42,213 bases of DNA. It comes from Zelonia costaricensis (Eukaryota > Euglenozoa > Kinetoplastea > Trypanosomatida > Trypanosomatidae). A model generated the notes under the pieces. The model ran no database searches. It was not told the origin of the DNA and was given only the letters and a program-made list of their open reading frames with translations. A program made the position numbers and the translations under genes. Position 1 is the first letter of the stretch. The number at the start of each line of letters is the position of its first letter. Location of the stretch: the NCBI GenBank assembly GCA_030849075.1, contig JASAOO010003331.1:1-42213 (forward strand), in the 5' to 3' direction. This document shows positions 26,354 through 35,987 of this stretch, one piece after another.

Positions 26354-27800
26354 CGCTGCGCAAAGGCGGACGGCGCGGACGGCGCGGACCGCGCGCGTGC
26401 GTGTATTTCCCGATTGTGTGTGTACGTGTGTGTACGTGTGTGCCCGTTGTGTGAATGGATGGTAGTGTTTGTGTAGAACGGCGATTCGTGGTGACTCTGC
26501 GTGCATGTCTTGGTGTCTGTGTGTCTGTGTGTGTGTGCGTGTGTGTAGCTGAGCACGTGATCGTGATGTGGTTCATGGTGAACGGGTGCGTAAACGCGAG
26601 GTGCTGAGAAAGGCTGAAAGCGAGGGATGATGCGAGCCGACTTCCTTCATGGGGAGAAGCTACCTCACCCCATCCTTTGTGCGCCTGCTCGTGTGTGTTT
26701 GTGTGTGTGTGTGTGTGTGAGCTTGGTCGTTTTCGTGTGTCGTGGCGACGCCCGTGAGAAAAGCAGAAGAGGGAGCGGAGCCCCCCGGCAACGAGGGGAG
26801 GGGCGGCGTGCTGCTACGGCGAGAGCTCCGCGTACGGCCGATGATGCGGCACCCGCCACGGTCGCCAGTGCGTGGTGGCAAAGGCGGAGGGCAGGAAGTG
26901 GGGAAAGGATGGCCTGCGGGTTTAGGGGTGAGCGCAGTGCGCGTCCTAGGGCAGCGGCTTGGTCTCTAACCAGCTGTTGTCACGCTCTGTGCTCCTCTCA
27001 CTCCTTCGCCGCCGTCCTTCGCATCCCCATGCAGCTCTACGCGTCTGCTCGGCAGCTTTCCCGCTTGTCCTCCCCTCCTCCCTGTATCTCGAACTCCTGG
27101 CGCCCCAACTATACACGCACCACCACTTGAGTGTGCGCAACTTGCCCACATGGTGCTCAGGTGGCCCGCCCTCTTCCTCTCCCTCCTCCCTGCATGCGCG
27201 TCTCGTCAATGCGGCCTCCTGCGTGCGATCGCAGCAGTCGCCAGCTTCGTGGGAGTGTGTTGAAGGGGAAGGGGGAGGCGAGTGCAGGGGTGGGCGGCAA
27301 TGATGGGGGAGGGAAGAAGGCGGCGCGGTCCATGGTGCAGCGGCAGACCAGCAGGGCTTCTTCTCCGAGACAGCGGCTACACTGTTTTCCGATCGCAGGT
27401 CCACAGCGCATTGCCCTCCGTCTACGTCTCTCTCCGTCACACACACAGAAACACACTCACTCACACTCACACTCACACACGCACTCACACACGCACTCGC
27501 GAAGAACCGTGTGCGTGTGTGTTGTGTGGGCATGAATGTGCTCCCCCCAGGCGCGTGCGCACTTCGCGGCATACGGCGCGCGTCAGCCCTTCGGGACAGG
27601 ACCTTCGCCAAAGACGACAACACAGTAATTCATGCCAACCGAAGAAACAAAAAGCGGGACACCCACTTTCAGCGTGAACGCAGGGGTGGGGTTGCCGTGG
27701 AGAATGGAGAACGCAGTCTCGCGCGATGCACAGCTGCTGGCATGCTCGCCTTGTGCTTTCTTTCCAGCTCGTAACGAACGGCCGCCTTGCGGTACGTACC

Positions 27801-27804
<4 letters not shown>

Positions 27805-27834
<30 letters not shown>
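27805..27834. repeat. (TG)15 microsatellite
   Basis: Fifteen uninterrupted TG units, followed by a further interrupted stretch to about 27843. Confidence 0.9.
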
Positions 27835-27836
<2 letters not shown>

Positions 27837-28060
27837 TGTGTGTACGTGCGCGGCAAGTACGCTGTTGCCCTGCGTTCTTCTCTGACGGTGCTGCTCTAGC
27901 TCGCGCGTGTGGCTAGCGGGAGGGGAGGTGAAGGCGGGGGGGGTGGTGGTGGTGGTGGTGACGGCGATGCAGGGACGAGTGGAGGTGCGCATTGCACACG
28001 TGGGTCTGTCATGTGGTCCAGCACTGCGTGTACACACCACCACCCCTACACGTTTTCACA

Positions 28061-28089
28061 TCTCCCCCCTTTCTCCTACGCTTCCCCAG
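28061..28089 (+). promoter_or_regulatory. Trans-splice acceptor for the THADA homologue gene
   Basis: A C/T tract at about 28061-28087 ends CTTCCCCAG with AG at 28088-28089, giving a long 5' UTR of 456 nt. A nearer option is AG at 28420-28421, giving 125 nt. Confidence 0.4.
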
Positions 28090-28545
28090 CTACACTGCGA
28101 GCCAGCGCCGCTCCAGTCCACACCCATGCCTTCTCTGGCGCCTTCTGGTCACTTGTACCTTCCTTATTCCTCTCCTCTATTTGCCGACACACCTCCACAC
28201 CATGTCGCACAGAAGCTCCTCGCACGTTGCTGAGGAACCCGCTGCTGTGAGAGGAAGGCGCACCGCCGTCTCTTTCCACCCCCCGACACCATCGCGCTCA
28301 ATCAAGACCGCCCTCCCAGCTTTTCTCGTCGAGGCAGAGCGTGCTTTTCGCGTGCACATTGTCGACTCACGGGACTGCTCTTCACCTGCCCGGCTGGCTC
28401 CCTGGTATTCGCGCATCACAGACACACACACACACAGCAAGCAACAACGAATAACCGACCCACAACGCAGAGAGCTTGTGTTCGCGTGTTCAGTCCTCGC
28501 ACACGCTAGCACGCACATTCACCCACCCACACACAAGAAGAAAGG

Positions 28546-31500
28546 ATGACCGATCAGGTGTCAGACCTCACACTGCAGCGGCGGCGTCAGCGCCGGCCGG
28601 ACCTGCAGAGCACCTTCGACATCCCGGTCGATGTGCGGCAGACCCTGCAGCGTGTGACCGAGTCGCTGCGCGCCGTGTCCGCCTCCGCAGCCCTGGCGTC
28701 AGTGCCGTCTGCAGTGAAGGCGGCGCGTGTGACGGACGCGGCGCTGCTCGAGCTCGCTGAGCCCAGCCTCACCCCGGAGCAACAGCTGCACGCCGTCTCC
28801 AAGGTGACCGGCGCGGTGCGGGAGATTCCAAAGGCGCAGCTTGCCGCGGCGCTCTCGGGGCCCTCCGGTGCCCTTCACGAGTGGGCGCACGTCCTGTCTC
28901 TCCAGTGCGTCCTCCCGCTGCTCCTCGACTGCCGCCTGCGCTATCTTCACCGCGCCCTCATGACGCTGCTGCGCACGCTGCTGCCCGCGCCGGATGCCTC
29001 CACAAGGGACGCCGTGCGTGACCTTTACGTGGCACGCGTGCTGCGCAGTGCCCAGCCGGCCACATCCGCCGCGGCGTTATCGACAGCCACCACCACCACC
29101 ACCACGACGGCGGCGTCGGCTGCCGCCTTGTACTTCCCTGCGGAGGCTGTGACGCCAGCTGCGGAGGAGGGGGGCGGCGCCAGCGACGTCGATGCGGAGC
29201 GTGACCGCGTGCTGAACTTTCTGAACGGCGTCGACGGGCTGACAAGCACGCTGATGCCCATGATGCCGTCTATCTTCACGGACACCTTCGCCGAGGTGCT
29301 GCCGCTCCTCGCCGACGCCCTGCAGTGGGTTGTCGTGAACGCCACGAGCCACAGTCGCACCAACGCCAGCGGGGTGGCCGTTGCTGCCGCCGCGCCCCCC
29401 GCTACCGCGGCCGCAGCAGGCGTAGCGTCTTGCGACGGCGCCGATGAGGGAGAGACGGCCGAGGCAGCCGTGGCAACGGACGCGGCGGTGGGCGCTGGAA
29501 CCGTCTTTGGAGAGGACCTCGAGCACATCCGCTTCTGCGTCCGCGTTGTGGCCACGTACATTCACAAGTACATGGACGCCCTCACGTGCGCCGTCGCCGC
29601 CGCAGACGCAGACGCTGCTGTGCGGCGCGAGCTGGCCCGCCTGCTCCAGCCCACGATGGTGATGCTCTCGTCTCCCATTTTCCCAAAGGACGTGCTGAAC
29701 GCGGTGGGCCTGCTTGTGGCGTCCATCCTCACGGTGCGCACGTGCGACGCGTGGCTGCTTGCCGGTGTCTGCGCGGCACTGCGGGACGACCTGGCGCGAT
29801 GTGCCGCGCAGTGCACCGAGCCGCTTCCCTCGGCGCCGCCGCTGCCGCTGGCCGACCTCTTCGCCCACGCCGACGTCGCCCTGCGTGTCGTGACCGCTGC
29901 GCGTCCGCAGGAGGCGGCGCTTGCGGACGGCGGCGCCGGCGCTCGTGCGCTGCGGACGGTCTTTTCCCAGTTCACGCCGAACGGGTGCTTTGCGCTGCTC
30001 AAGGGCGTGCTCGCCCACACCTCGGGGCCCATCCGGGGAGACGAGATGTCGCTGGGTGTCCTGCTGACTCCACTGGGCCCGTGCGACGGCACCGCCGGTG
30101 GTGGCGACGTCGTGGCCTACGACATCATCCTGCCTGCAGCCCAGCTGTACTGCAACGTCGTGCAGGAGCCGGAGACGCGCTTCATGGCGATCCAGACGGT
30201 GGACAGCGTCGTGCGCCACGTGAACGCGGTGCTTTCCACCGCTGCCAAGGCACTCGCGGCTGCGCCCCTTTCCTCGACGAGCGCCACGGGTTCCTCATCT
30301 TGTTCATCTGCGGCACTGCGCCACCACCTCGCCTCGCTGTGCACACCGTCGCCGAAGCTGCAGGGCGCGCTGGAGTACGCGACGCAGCTCATCATGGCGC
30401 TCTGGGACGACGGCACCCAGCAGATGTCTGGCGCCCTCTACGGCACCTACGGCGAGATCCTCGCCGTCCACGCCACTCTGCGCCGGTCCTGCGGGGACGG
30501 CGCCGGCGTGGACACGGCCGTCACGCTGGACCAGATCCTGCGCGTGCAGGCGGAGCGGCGCGGCAAGTACCACGCACTGCTGGGACTGCTCTCGATGATG
30601 CCGCCGCCAGAGTTCATCGCAGTTCTGCAGCAGCACTACAAGTGCCGCGACTCAGCCGCCAACGCCGTGGCCGCCTTCGCGCGCGCGCTGCTGGCGGGGG
30701 CGAGTAACCACAAGATCGGCAACGTCGCCGGCGACGTCTTTGCGCAGCTCGCGCGCGGGCTGGCCAAGGCAGCACCAGCGGAGGGCACGGAGCCGGCTGC
30801 GGTGGTCCTGCAGCGCGGCCTCATCGAGCCACTTGCGCGCGCCATCGCCGAGAGGGGCTTTGTCGAAGTCGCGTCGAACGTCAGCGAGGCGGTGAACATC
30901 TCACACGTGACGGCGCACTTTGTGGCGCCGCTGGTGAAGCAGGACCCGACCAGCCTGCGCGCCGTCCTCGCCGCTATCACCGAGCACCTCGATAGCGCCG
31001 CGAAGGTGACCGCGGCGCAGGCGGAGCGGGAGCGAGTGGAGCAGGGTGTGGTCGAGGTGCTTTCCCGCGCCCGCAGCGTCGGCGTGGACATCGTGCCCTA
31101 TCTGGTGCCAGGCAGCACCGTGCTCGCCGTGCTGGAGAGTAGCGCGCGCAGTCTGCACTACGAGGTGCGCCACGCCGCGCTGTGCCTGTGCGTGCTCGGT
31201 TTCAAGAAGATCCAGGCGGTGCTGCCGTGGCAGATGGCCACTGTCGAGGAGTACCTGATCCTCAACATGCACCTCGGCGGCGACAGCACGGCGCGCAAGG
31301 CGCTGCTGGAGATGTTCAAGAAGTGGGTGCGCCGGCTCATGGAGAGCTACACGAGCAAGGGTGGGGCCGCCGCGGCTGGAGACGCAGCACCACAACCGGT
31401 CAAGAAGGGCGCCATTCCACACACCGCCGCCCTGCTCGCTAGTGCGCCCTCGTCTGAGCCGCCGTTCGAGCTGGGCACGGCCGCGTACCGCCGTGCGGTG

Positions 31501-34500
31501 ATGGCGCACTGCCGGTGCCTGGCCCGCATCTTTGCCGAGAACATCGGCAGCAGCGCCAGCGCCGGCCTCGGCCTGTCGGTGGAGCGGCGCGTAACGGCAA
31601 TGATGGCGTACAGCGCCCTCCTCCACGGACTGCGGACCCACGCTGTCAAGGTGGAGGCAGTCGACTGGACTGCTGGTGACGCCGGCGACGCAGTGGCAGG
31701 GCCGCTGCTGTGCCGCTGCACGGTGCCCGCGCTGATCGCGACGCTCTCGGACGGCTGGGCCCAGGCACGGAACAGCGCCAAGGAGCTGCTTCATACCTTC
31801 TGCGAGCTGGCCCCGCCGGAGGGGGCCCTGGCGGTGGCCGAGCAGGCGTACCAGGACCTGCTGCGCGCGCAGACTTTTCGCAACGCCGAGGGGGCCGTGG
31901 CACGCTACCTGCTCTTCACCAGCATGACTGCCGCGGCGCAAGCAGCTGCACAGGCACACCCGCACGACGAGCTGGCCCGCCTCGGGGCCGTCCTCGAGCG
32001 CGAGCGGGTTGCGGTGACGGACAAGTGCAACGCCATGAGCGGGATGCGTGGCAGCGCCGCCTATGCGTTCATCCAGGCCAACCCCCTGCACGGCTCCATC
32101 TCCCTGTGCGCGGAGCTGCTGGGGCTCATGGCGGAGGTGGAGCGGCGTGCCGCTGGTGCCGCTGCCGCTGCCGCCGCCGTGGACGCCACGCCGTCGTCGT
32201 CGCCGTCTGCATCGCCGCCGCTGACAGCGGCGTGCACCGACGTGCTGCGGTGCTGCTGTGTGGTGCTGCGCGCCTGCAGCTCCCTGGTGGGCACCGACAC
32301 GGTGGCTTCCTCCAGCGCGGCGGAGGGGGCGGAGGACGAGGTGGTGGACTGCCGCGGCCACGTGTACGACCGCAGCCGCCCGGAGGCGGAGTCGGTGATG
32401 CGGGGTGTCGTCAACAACACGTGGCTCAGCATGCGCGTGGCGACGAGCACGGTGGTGCGGGTGCTGAAGGTGCGCCCCGTGCACGCGCTGCCCTTCGCCG
32501 CCGTCCACGCCGCCGCCTACGAGCTCGTGCACGCGCTGCTGCTGACAAAGCACAACGGCGTCATGCGGTGCGTCCGCGAGGCACTCAAGGCGCTCGCGGC
32601 GACGTTAATGCGTTCGCGGCAGCCGCAGTACTATCAGCTGCCCGCCGAGCTGCTGGACTTCCTGATGGGCCCCGAGGGCGTCACCTCGGGCGATGTGGCC
32701 CGCATGCTGCGGCGCAGCCAGGGTCTCCCGCACGCCATCCTTGCCGTGCTGGAGGCCGAGGACACGAGTGTGCCGTACAGCCTCTTTCCTGCCGCGATGC
32801 GGCAGCTGCTGCGCGTCGCGCGCGGGGGTGCGGCGGGCTGTGCGGCAGAGCAGGACACCGAGACGGTGCGGCGCAGCCAGCGGTCCAACGCGCTCAACGT
32901 GCTGAAGTTCGTCTTCGAGGACCGCGTGTTTGCCGACAGGATTGTTGCCCACGTCGAGGAGGCCTTCTCCCTGGCCACGGAGGGCTTCCACGACGCCAGC
33001 TGGTACACCCGCAACAGCTCGCTGATGCTCTTCTCCGCCGTCATCCACCGCTTCGTCGGCGAGCACCCCTCCACCGGCGGCTCCGGCGTCAACACGTCGC
33101 TGCACGACGTTGCGAAGCGCACGCCGCGTGGGGTGGCCTACGCCTACGCGGAGCTGACGCGCGGCAACGGCCTGGTCGCCGGCGCGGAGGTGAACGTGGC
33201 TCTCTTCCCTGTGCTGCAGCTGCTGTCGATGCTCTCGCCCGATCCACCGCACCTCACGACCAAGGTGAGCGACGGCGAGGTCGACGACGCGGCCCGCATG
33301 GCGGCAGCGGTGATGCGGTGCGCCACCTCGCCCAGCCTGATGGTGCGGTCCGCCAGCGCCGTCGCGCTCTGCTGCCTCGTCCCACTCGACGCGCTGCGGG
33401 GCACCATAGCGCAGACTCGGCGTGGCCTGTCGCTCACACCGCTGCACGCCAGCGCCGAGGAGGAGGCGGAGTGCGGAAGCAGCGGCGGTCGCCTCAACGC
33501 ATGCCACGGCGCAGTGCTCCAGCTGTTGCAGTTCCACGCGCAGTACGTCGGGACGCTGCGGCGACACTACCGCCAGAAGCGCAGCAGCTACGCCACCCCG
33601 GCGGTGGCCGAGACGGTCAGTCGGGCCATCGCCGACGTCGTCCTCGCGTGCCGCCCGGCCCTCGTCCAGGCGTGTGCCGTGAGCCCCACCGTGGCAGCCG
33701 CCGTTGCGGCGCTGCTAGCGGACCTTGTCTACTACGGCCCGCGACACGGGCTGGCCGACGAGAGCCAGGGGGCGGTGCGTGGCCTGTGCGTCGAGGTCCT
33801 CACGGCGTACCTGACGGCACATCACGGCGTGTTGGAGCGTGGCAGCGTGATGGAGGGACTGAGCGCGGTGCTCGTCTTTGTCGCAGCCCAGCGCCGCACC
33901 GCGGCGGTGGGGCAGTGGACGGAGGCGGAGGCGGCACAACTGGCGGCGCTGCTGGCGAGCGAGGCCGCCGCCCTCAGTATCCGCGGCGGGGCGCACACGC
34001 TGATTTCGTGGGTCATGGCCCAGCTGCTGCACTACGCAGACAGCAACGCAGTCTTTTCGAAGAGCGACGTAGCTGCAGTGTTGGAGGTGCTCTCGGGCGA
34101 GCTGCACTGCGATGTGCAGCGGCTTGCGCTGCGCTCCTTAGCCGACTTCCTCGGCGCCGCAGCCTGGCAGCAGCCCACGCCGTCAATCGGTTGTATCGCG
34201 TGGGGGCAGCTCGTGACGCACCTGCGCTTCGCGGCTGCAACCTTGGACGTCGCGTGCTGCGGGATCGCCGCCGTGGCGTCCGTGACGGCAGTGGCGGAGC
34301 TGCGCGAGTCACTGCTGCACCTCCTGGCGCCGGCGACACAGCGCGAGGACGGCAGCGGTGCCGCACCGGTGCCGCTCTCGCCGTGGCACAACTCGGATGC
34401 CTGTAGTGCTGCCCTCGACTTTGTGACGGCGTACGACATCTTTGTTGCCGACTCCCACGCCGTCTCGCCGTCGGTGGCACGCGTACTCGCGTACTACTGC

Positions 34501-35112
34501 GCGCCCGAGCAGCCGCTGGAGTCCCGTCTGGCCGTCGTCAAGGCGCTGCGTACTGCCGCAGCGTTTCTGCGCGCCAGCGTGGCTGCGGTGACGGCCGCGT
34601 CGTCAGAGCCCGCCTGCCCTGCCAGCGCCGTGACGCTCCTCGTGGTGCTGCTTCGGCTGCTGGTGGACGACACGTTCGACATTCGCACAGCGGCCGCGGC
34701 GATCTGCTCGCGCTGCATCTGGGGCCCGACGGAGGCGCCACGTGATCAGGTGTCCTGCCTGCTGGCGGTGGTGCGCCTGCTTCACCGGCTCCACAGCGCC
34801 GGTGCGCTGGCAGGCACGGAGGACTTGCACGCGATCCTGGCGCTGGCAGGGGCACCGCCGACGGAGGACCTGGCACAGGCCGCAGCAGACGAGGGTGACG
34901 AGGCGGCGAGCGACAGCGGCGACGAGGATGCTGCGGCCGACGACGGCGAGGACGACGTTCTTTTTCAGAAGGAGGCCGCCAACATGTTTGCCGAGGAGAC
35001 CGTCATGACACGTCTTGTCGCGTACATCGTGCGCAGCAGCAGCAGCAGCGCATGCGAGCCGGCTGCCGGCGCGGCGGCCGCCTTCACTTTGTACGATGCG
35101 TTTCTGGTGTAG
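28546..35112 (+). CDS. THADA/Trm732 homologue (DUF2428), predicted tRNA 2'-O-methylation partner
   Basis: The 2188-aa protein is an Ala/Leu-rich alpha-solenoid. The diagnostic DUF2428 block is near the middle: MLRRSQGLPHAILAVLEAED (about 1387-1406), NVLKFVFEDR (about 1451), VEEAFSLATEGFHDASWYTR and NSSLMLFSAVIHRFVG (about 1490-1505). This is the signature of Trm732 and THADA. In yeast Trm732 is the partner of Trm7 for 2'-O-methylation of tRNA position 32, and human THADA partners FTSJ1. The length is close to human THADA (about 1950 aa). Solenoid helices extend on both sides, broken by Ala/Ser/Pro inserts (for example about 182-225 and 270-330). A long acidic segment lies near residues 2108-2150. 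The start ATG at 28546 begins MTDQVSDLTLQRRRQRR, with no upstream in-frame ATG. The tRNA role in this organism is inferred by homology. Confidence 0.85.
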   Translation: MTDQVSDLTLQRRRQRRPDLQSTFDIPVDVRQTLQRVTESLRAVSASAALASVPSAVKAARVTDAALLELAEPSLTPEQQLHAVSKVTGAVREIPKAQLAAALSGPSGALHEWAHVLSLQCVLPLLLDCRLRYLHRALMTLLRTLLPAPDASTRDAVRDLYVARVLRSAQPATSAAALSTATTTTTTTAASAAALYFPAEAVTPAAEEGGGASDVDAERDRVLNFLNGVDGLTSTLMPMMPSIFTDTFAEVLPLLADALQWVVVNATSHSRTNASGVAVAAAAPPATAAAAGVASCDGADEGETAEAAVATDAAVGAGTVFGEDLEHIRFCVRVVATYIHKYMDALTCAVAAADADAAVRRELARLLQPTMVMLSSPIFPKDVLNAVGLLVASILTVRTCDAWLLAGVCAALRDDLARCAAQCTEPLPSAPPLPLADLFAHADVALRVVTAARPQEAALADGGAGARALRTVFSQFTPNGCFALLKGVLAHTSGPIRGDEMSLGVLLTPLGPCDGTAGGGDVVAYDIILPAAQLYCNVVQEPETRFMAIQTVDSVVRHVNAVLSTAAKALAAAPLSSTSATGSSSCSSAALRHHLASLCTPSPKLQGALEYATQLIMALWDDGTQQMSGALYGTYGEILAVHATLRRSCGDGAGVDTAVTLDQILRVQAERRGKYHALLGLLSMMPPPEFIAVLQQHYKCRDSAANAVAAFARALLAGASNHKIGNVAGDVFAQLARGLAKAAPAEGTEPAAVVLQRGLIEPLARAIAERGFVEVASNVSEAVNISHVTAHFVAPLVKQDPTSLRAVLAAITEHLDSAAKVTAAQAERERVEQGVVEVLSRARSVGVDIVPYLVPGSTVLAVLESSARSLHYEVRHAALCLCVLGFKKIQAVLPWQMATVEEYLILNMHLGGDSTARKALLEMFKKWVRRLMESYTSKGGAAAAGDAAPQPVKKGAIPHTAALLASAPSSEPPFELGTAAYRRAVMAHCRCLARIFAENIGSSASAGLGLSVERRVTAMMAYSALLHGLRTHAVKVEAVDWTAGDAGDAVAGPLLCRCTVPALIATLSDGWAQARNSAKELLHTFCELAPPEGALAVAEQAYQDLLRAQTFRNAEGAVARYLLFTSMTAAAQAAAQAHPHDELARLGAVLERERVAVTDKCNAMSGMRGSAAYAFIQANPLHGSISLCAELLGLMAEVERRAAGAAAAAAAVDATPSSSPSASPPLTAACTDVLRCCCVVLRACSSLVGTDTVASSSAAEGAEDEVVDCRGHVYDRSRPEAESVMRGVVNNTWLSMRVATSTVVRVLKVRPVHALPFAAVHAAAYELVHALLLTKHNGVMRCVREALKALAATLMRSRQPQYYQLPAELLDFLMGPEGVTSGDVARMLRRSQGLPHAILAVLEAEDTSVPYSLFPAAMRQLLRVARGGAAGCAAEQDTETVRRSQRSNALNVLKFVFEDRVFADRIVAHVEEAFSLATEGFHDASWYTRNSSLMLFSAVIHRFVGEHPSTGGSGVNTSLHDVAKRTPRGVAYAYAELTRGNGLVAGAEVNVALFPVLQLLSMLSPDPPHLTTKVSDGEVDDAARMAAAVMRCATSPSLMVRSASAVALCCLVPLDALRGTIAQTRRGLSLTPLHASAEEEAECGSSGGRLNACHGAVLQLLQFHAQYVGTLRRHYRQKRSSYATPAVAETVSRAIADVVLACRPALVQACAVSPTVAAAVAALLADLVYYGPRHGLADESQGAVRGLCVEVLTAYLTAHHGVLERGSVMEGLSAVLVFVAAQRRTAAVGQWTEAEAAQLAALLASEAAALSIRGGAHTLISWVMAQLLHYADSNAVFSKSDVAAVLEVLSGELHCDVQRLALRSLADFLGAAAWQQPTPSIGCIAWGQLVTHLRFAAATLDVACCGIAAVASVTAVAELRESLLHLLAPATQREDGSGAAPVPLSPWHNSDACSAALDFVTAYDIFVADSHAVSPSVARVLAYYCAPEQPLESRLAVVKALRTAAAFLRASVAAVTAASSEPACPASAVTLLVVLLRLLVDDTFDIRTAAAAICSRCIWGPTEAPRDQVSCLLAVVRLLHRLHSAGALAGTEDLHAILALAGAPPTEDLAQAAADEGDEAASDSGDEDAAADDGEDDVLFQKEAANMFAEETVMTRLVAYIVRSSSSSACEPAAGAAAAFTLYDAFLV

Positions 35113-35987
35113 CGCCGATGCGTGCGTGTTGCGTGCCGCCCCGCCCGCCCCGCCCGCCCTCGCCCCCCTCGCCGTCGTCTAGTGGTCCTCTCTTCTCGCC
35201 CTCCCTCTTCAAGGAGTTTGACCGCGTCTGATGACGAATGTGGTGGTGGTGGTGGTGGTGGGGGTGGGGATGAGTGCCAGGGCTTCTCTTTTCTTTCCCG
35301 TTTAAAGAGGAGAAGGGCATCGTGAGCGGATGCTCAGAGGGGAGGAGGAGGGGGGAAAGGGGGTCCACTCTGAGTTTCCGTGTGTCTGCCGCCCTCTTCA
35401 CTGCACGCATCAAGAGGCTTCTGCGGGTGTGGGCGATTGTTGCTCACAACCCCCCGGCCCTCCTTTGCTGTTTCGATCTCCCGCGTTAACACTACCCGAC
35501 TAACACACACACACACCCCAAGCTGTTTATGAAAAAGAACGCATACATGATGACTGTCCCTGCGGCCCCCATCAAGGCGCGTCTGCAGTTTTCACGCGCT
35601 GGTCACAGCTCCATGTAAGCCACTGCTGTTATCGCTGACCTTGAGAAGGACGTCAACGCGGCGCATGCTCACTCCACGATAAGGTGATGCGAGCGTGAAA
35701 CGGTGCGAGTGTGTGGGTTGGCATCGCTCGCACATGACAAGCCGACCTCTTCTTGTCCACAGCTTCTCGCCCCCTCTTTTCACCCTTTCTGCTCGGCATC
35801 AACCAAGCGCGCTGCCGCTCCTCCCCAGCTGGTGCTCGCCTTCTTCGCCTTCTTGCGTGCCTTTGCCCCCCGAAAGCAACTCCTTGTCCACCTCACTTGA
35901 TCGGTGAAGCAGTTGCACGCAAGCGCTCTCAAAGACAAACCCGCGCGGAAGAGAGCTCGAGAGAGACACAGACGGCAACACGAAGCC
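35113..35987. other. Intergenic region
   Basis: It contains a (GGT)n stretch at about 35240-35262, G-rich runs near 35338-35370, a short AC repeat at about 35503-35515 and C/T tracts. No gene is supported. Confidence 0.6.
35761..35828 (+). promoter_or_regulatory. Trans-splice acceptor for the RsmI-like gene
   Basis: A C/T tract at about 35763-35791 is followed by AG at 35806-35807. A second candidate is CTCCCCAG ending at 35828. The 5' UTR would be about 160-181 nt. Confidence 0.45.

Larger units (their letters stand above)
26354..28545. other. 2.2-kb intergenic region rich in simple repeats
   Basis: This is one of the two longest gaps. It holds (GT)n blocks near 26417-26450, 26513-26546 and 26701-26718, a CACACTCA-type repeat at about 27449-27500, (TG)15 at 27805-27834 and (GGT)n at about 27941-27960. 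Pyrimidine tracts occur at about 28061-28087 and 28140-28180. Open frames here are short, low-complexity or rich in Cys-Val from GT repeats. No gene is supported. Confidence 0.6.

Noticed and set aside
26627..27130. A 167-codon frame between the pseudohelicase and THADA genes
   Set aside because: Its Cys-Val-Cys-Val run comes from a (GT)n repeat; no splice context or domain.
27805..27834. Tandem repeats considered as a CRISPR array
   Set aside because: They are simple dinucleotide microsatellites without spacers, in a eukaryotic genome.
31710..34406. An 898-codon plus-strand frame inside the THADA homologue
   Set aside because: It overlaps the DUF2428 frame, is Arg/Gly/Ala-rich and matches no family; the 28546-35112 frame is the real one.
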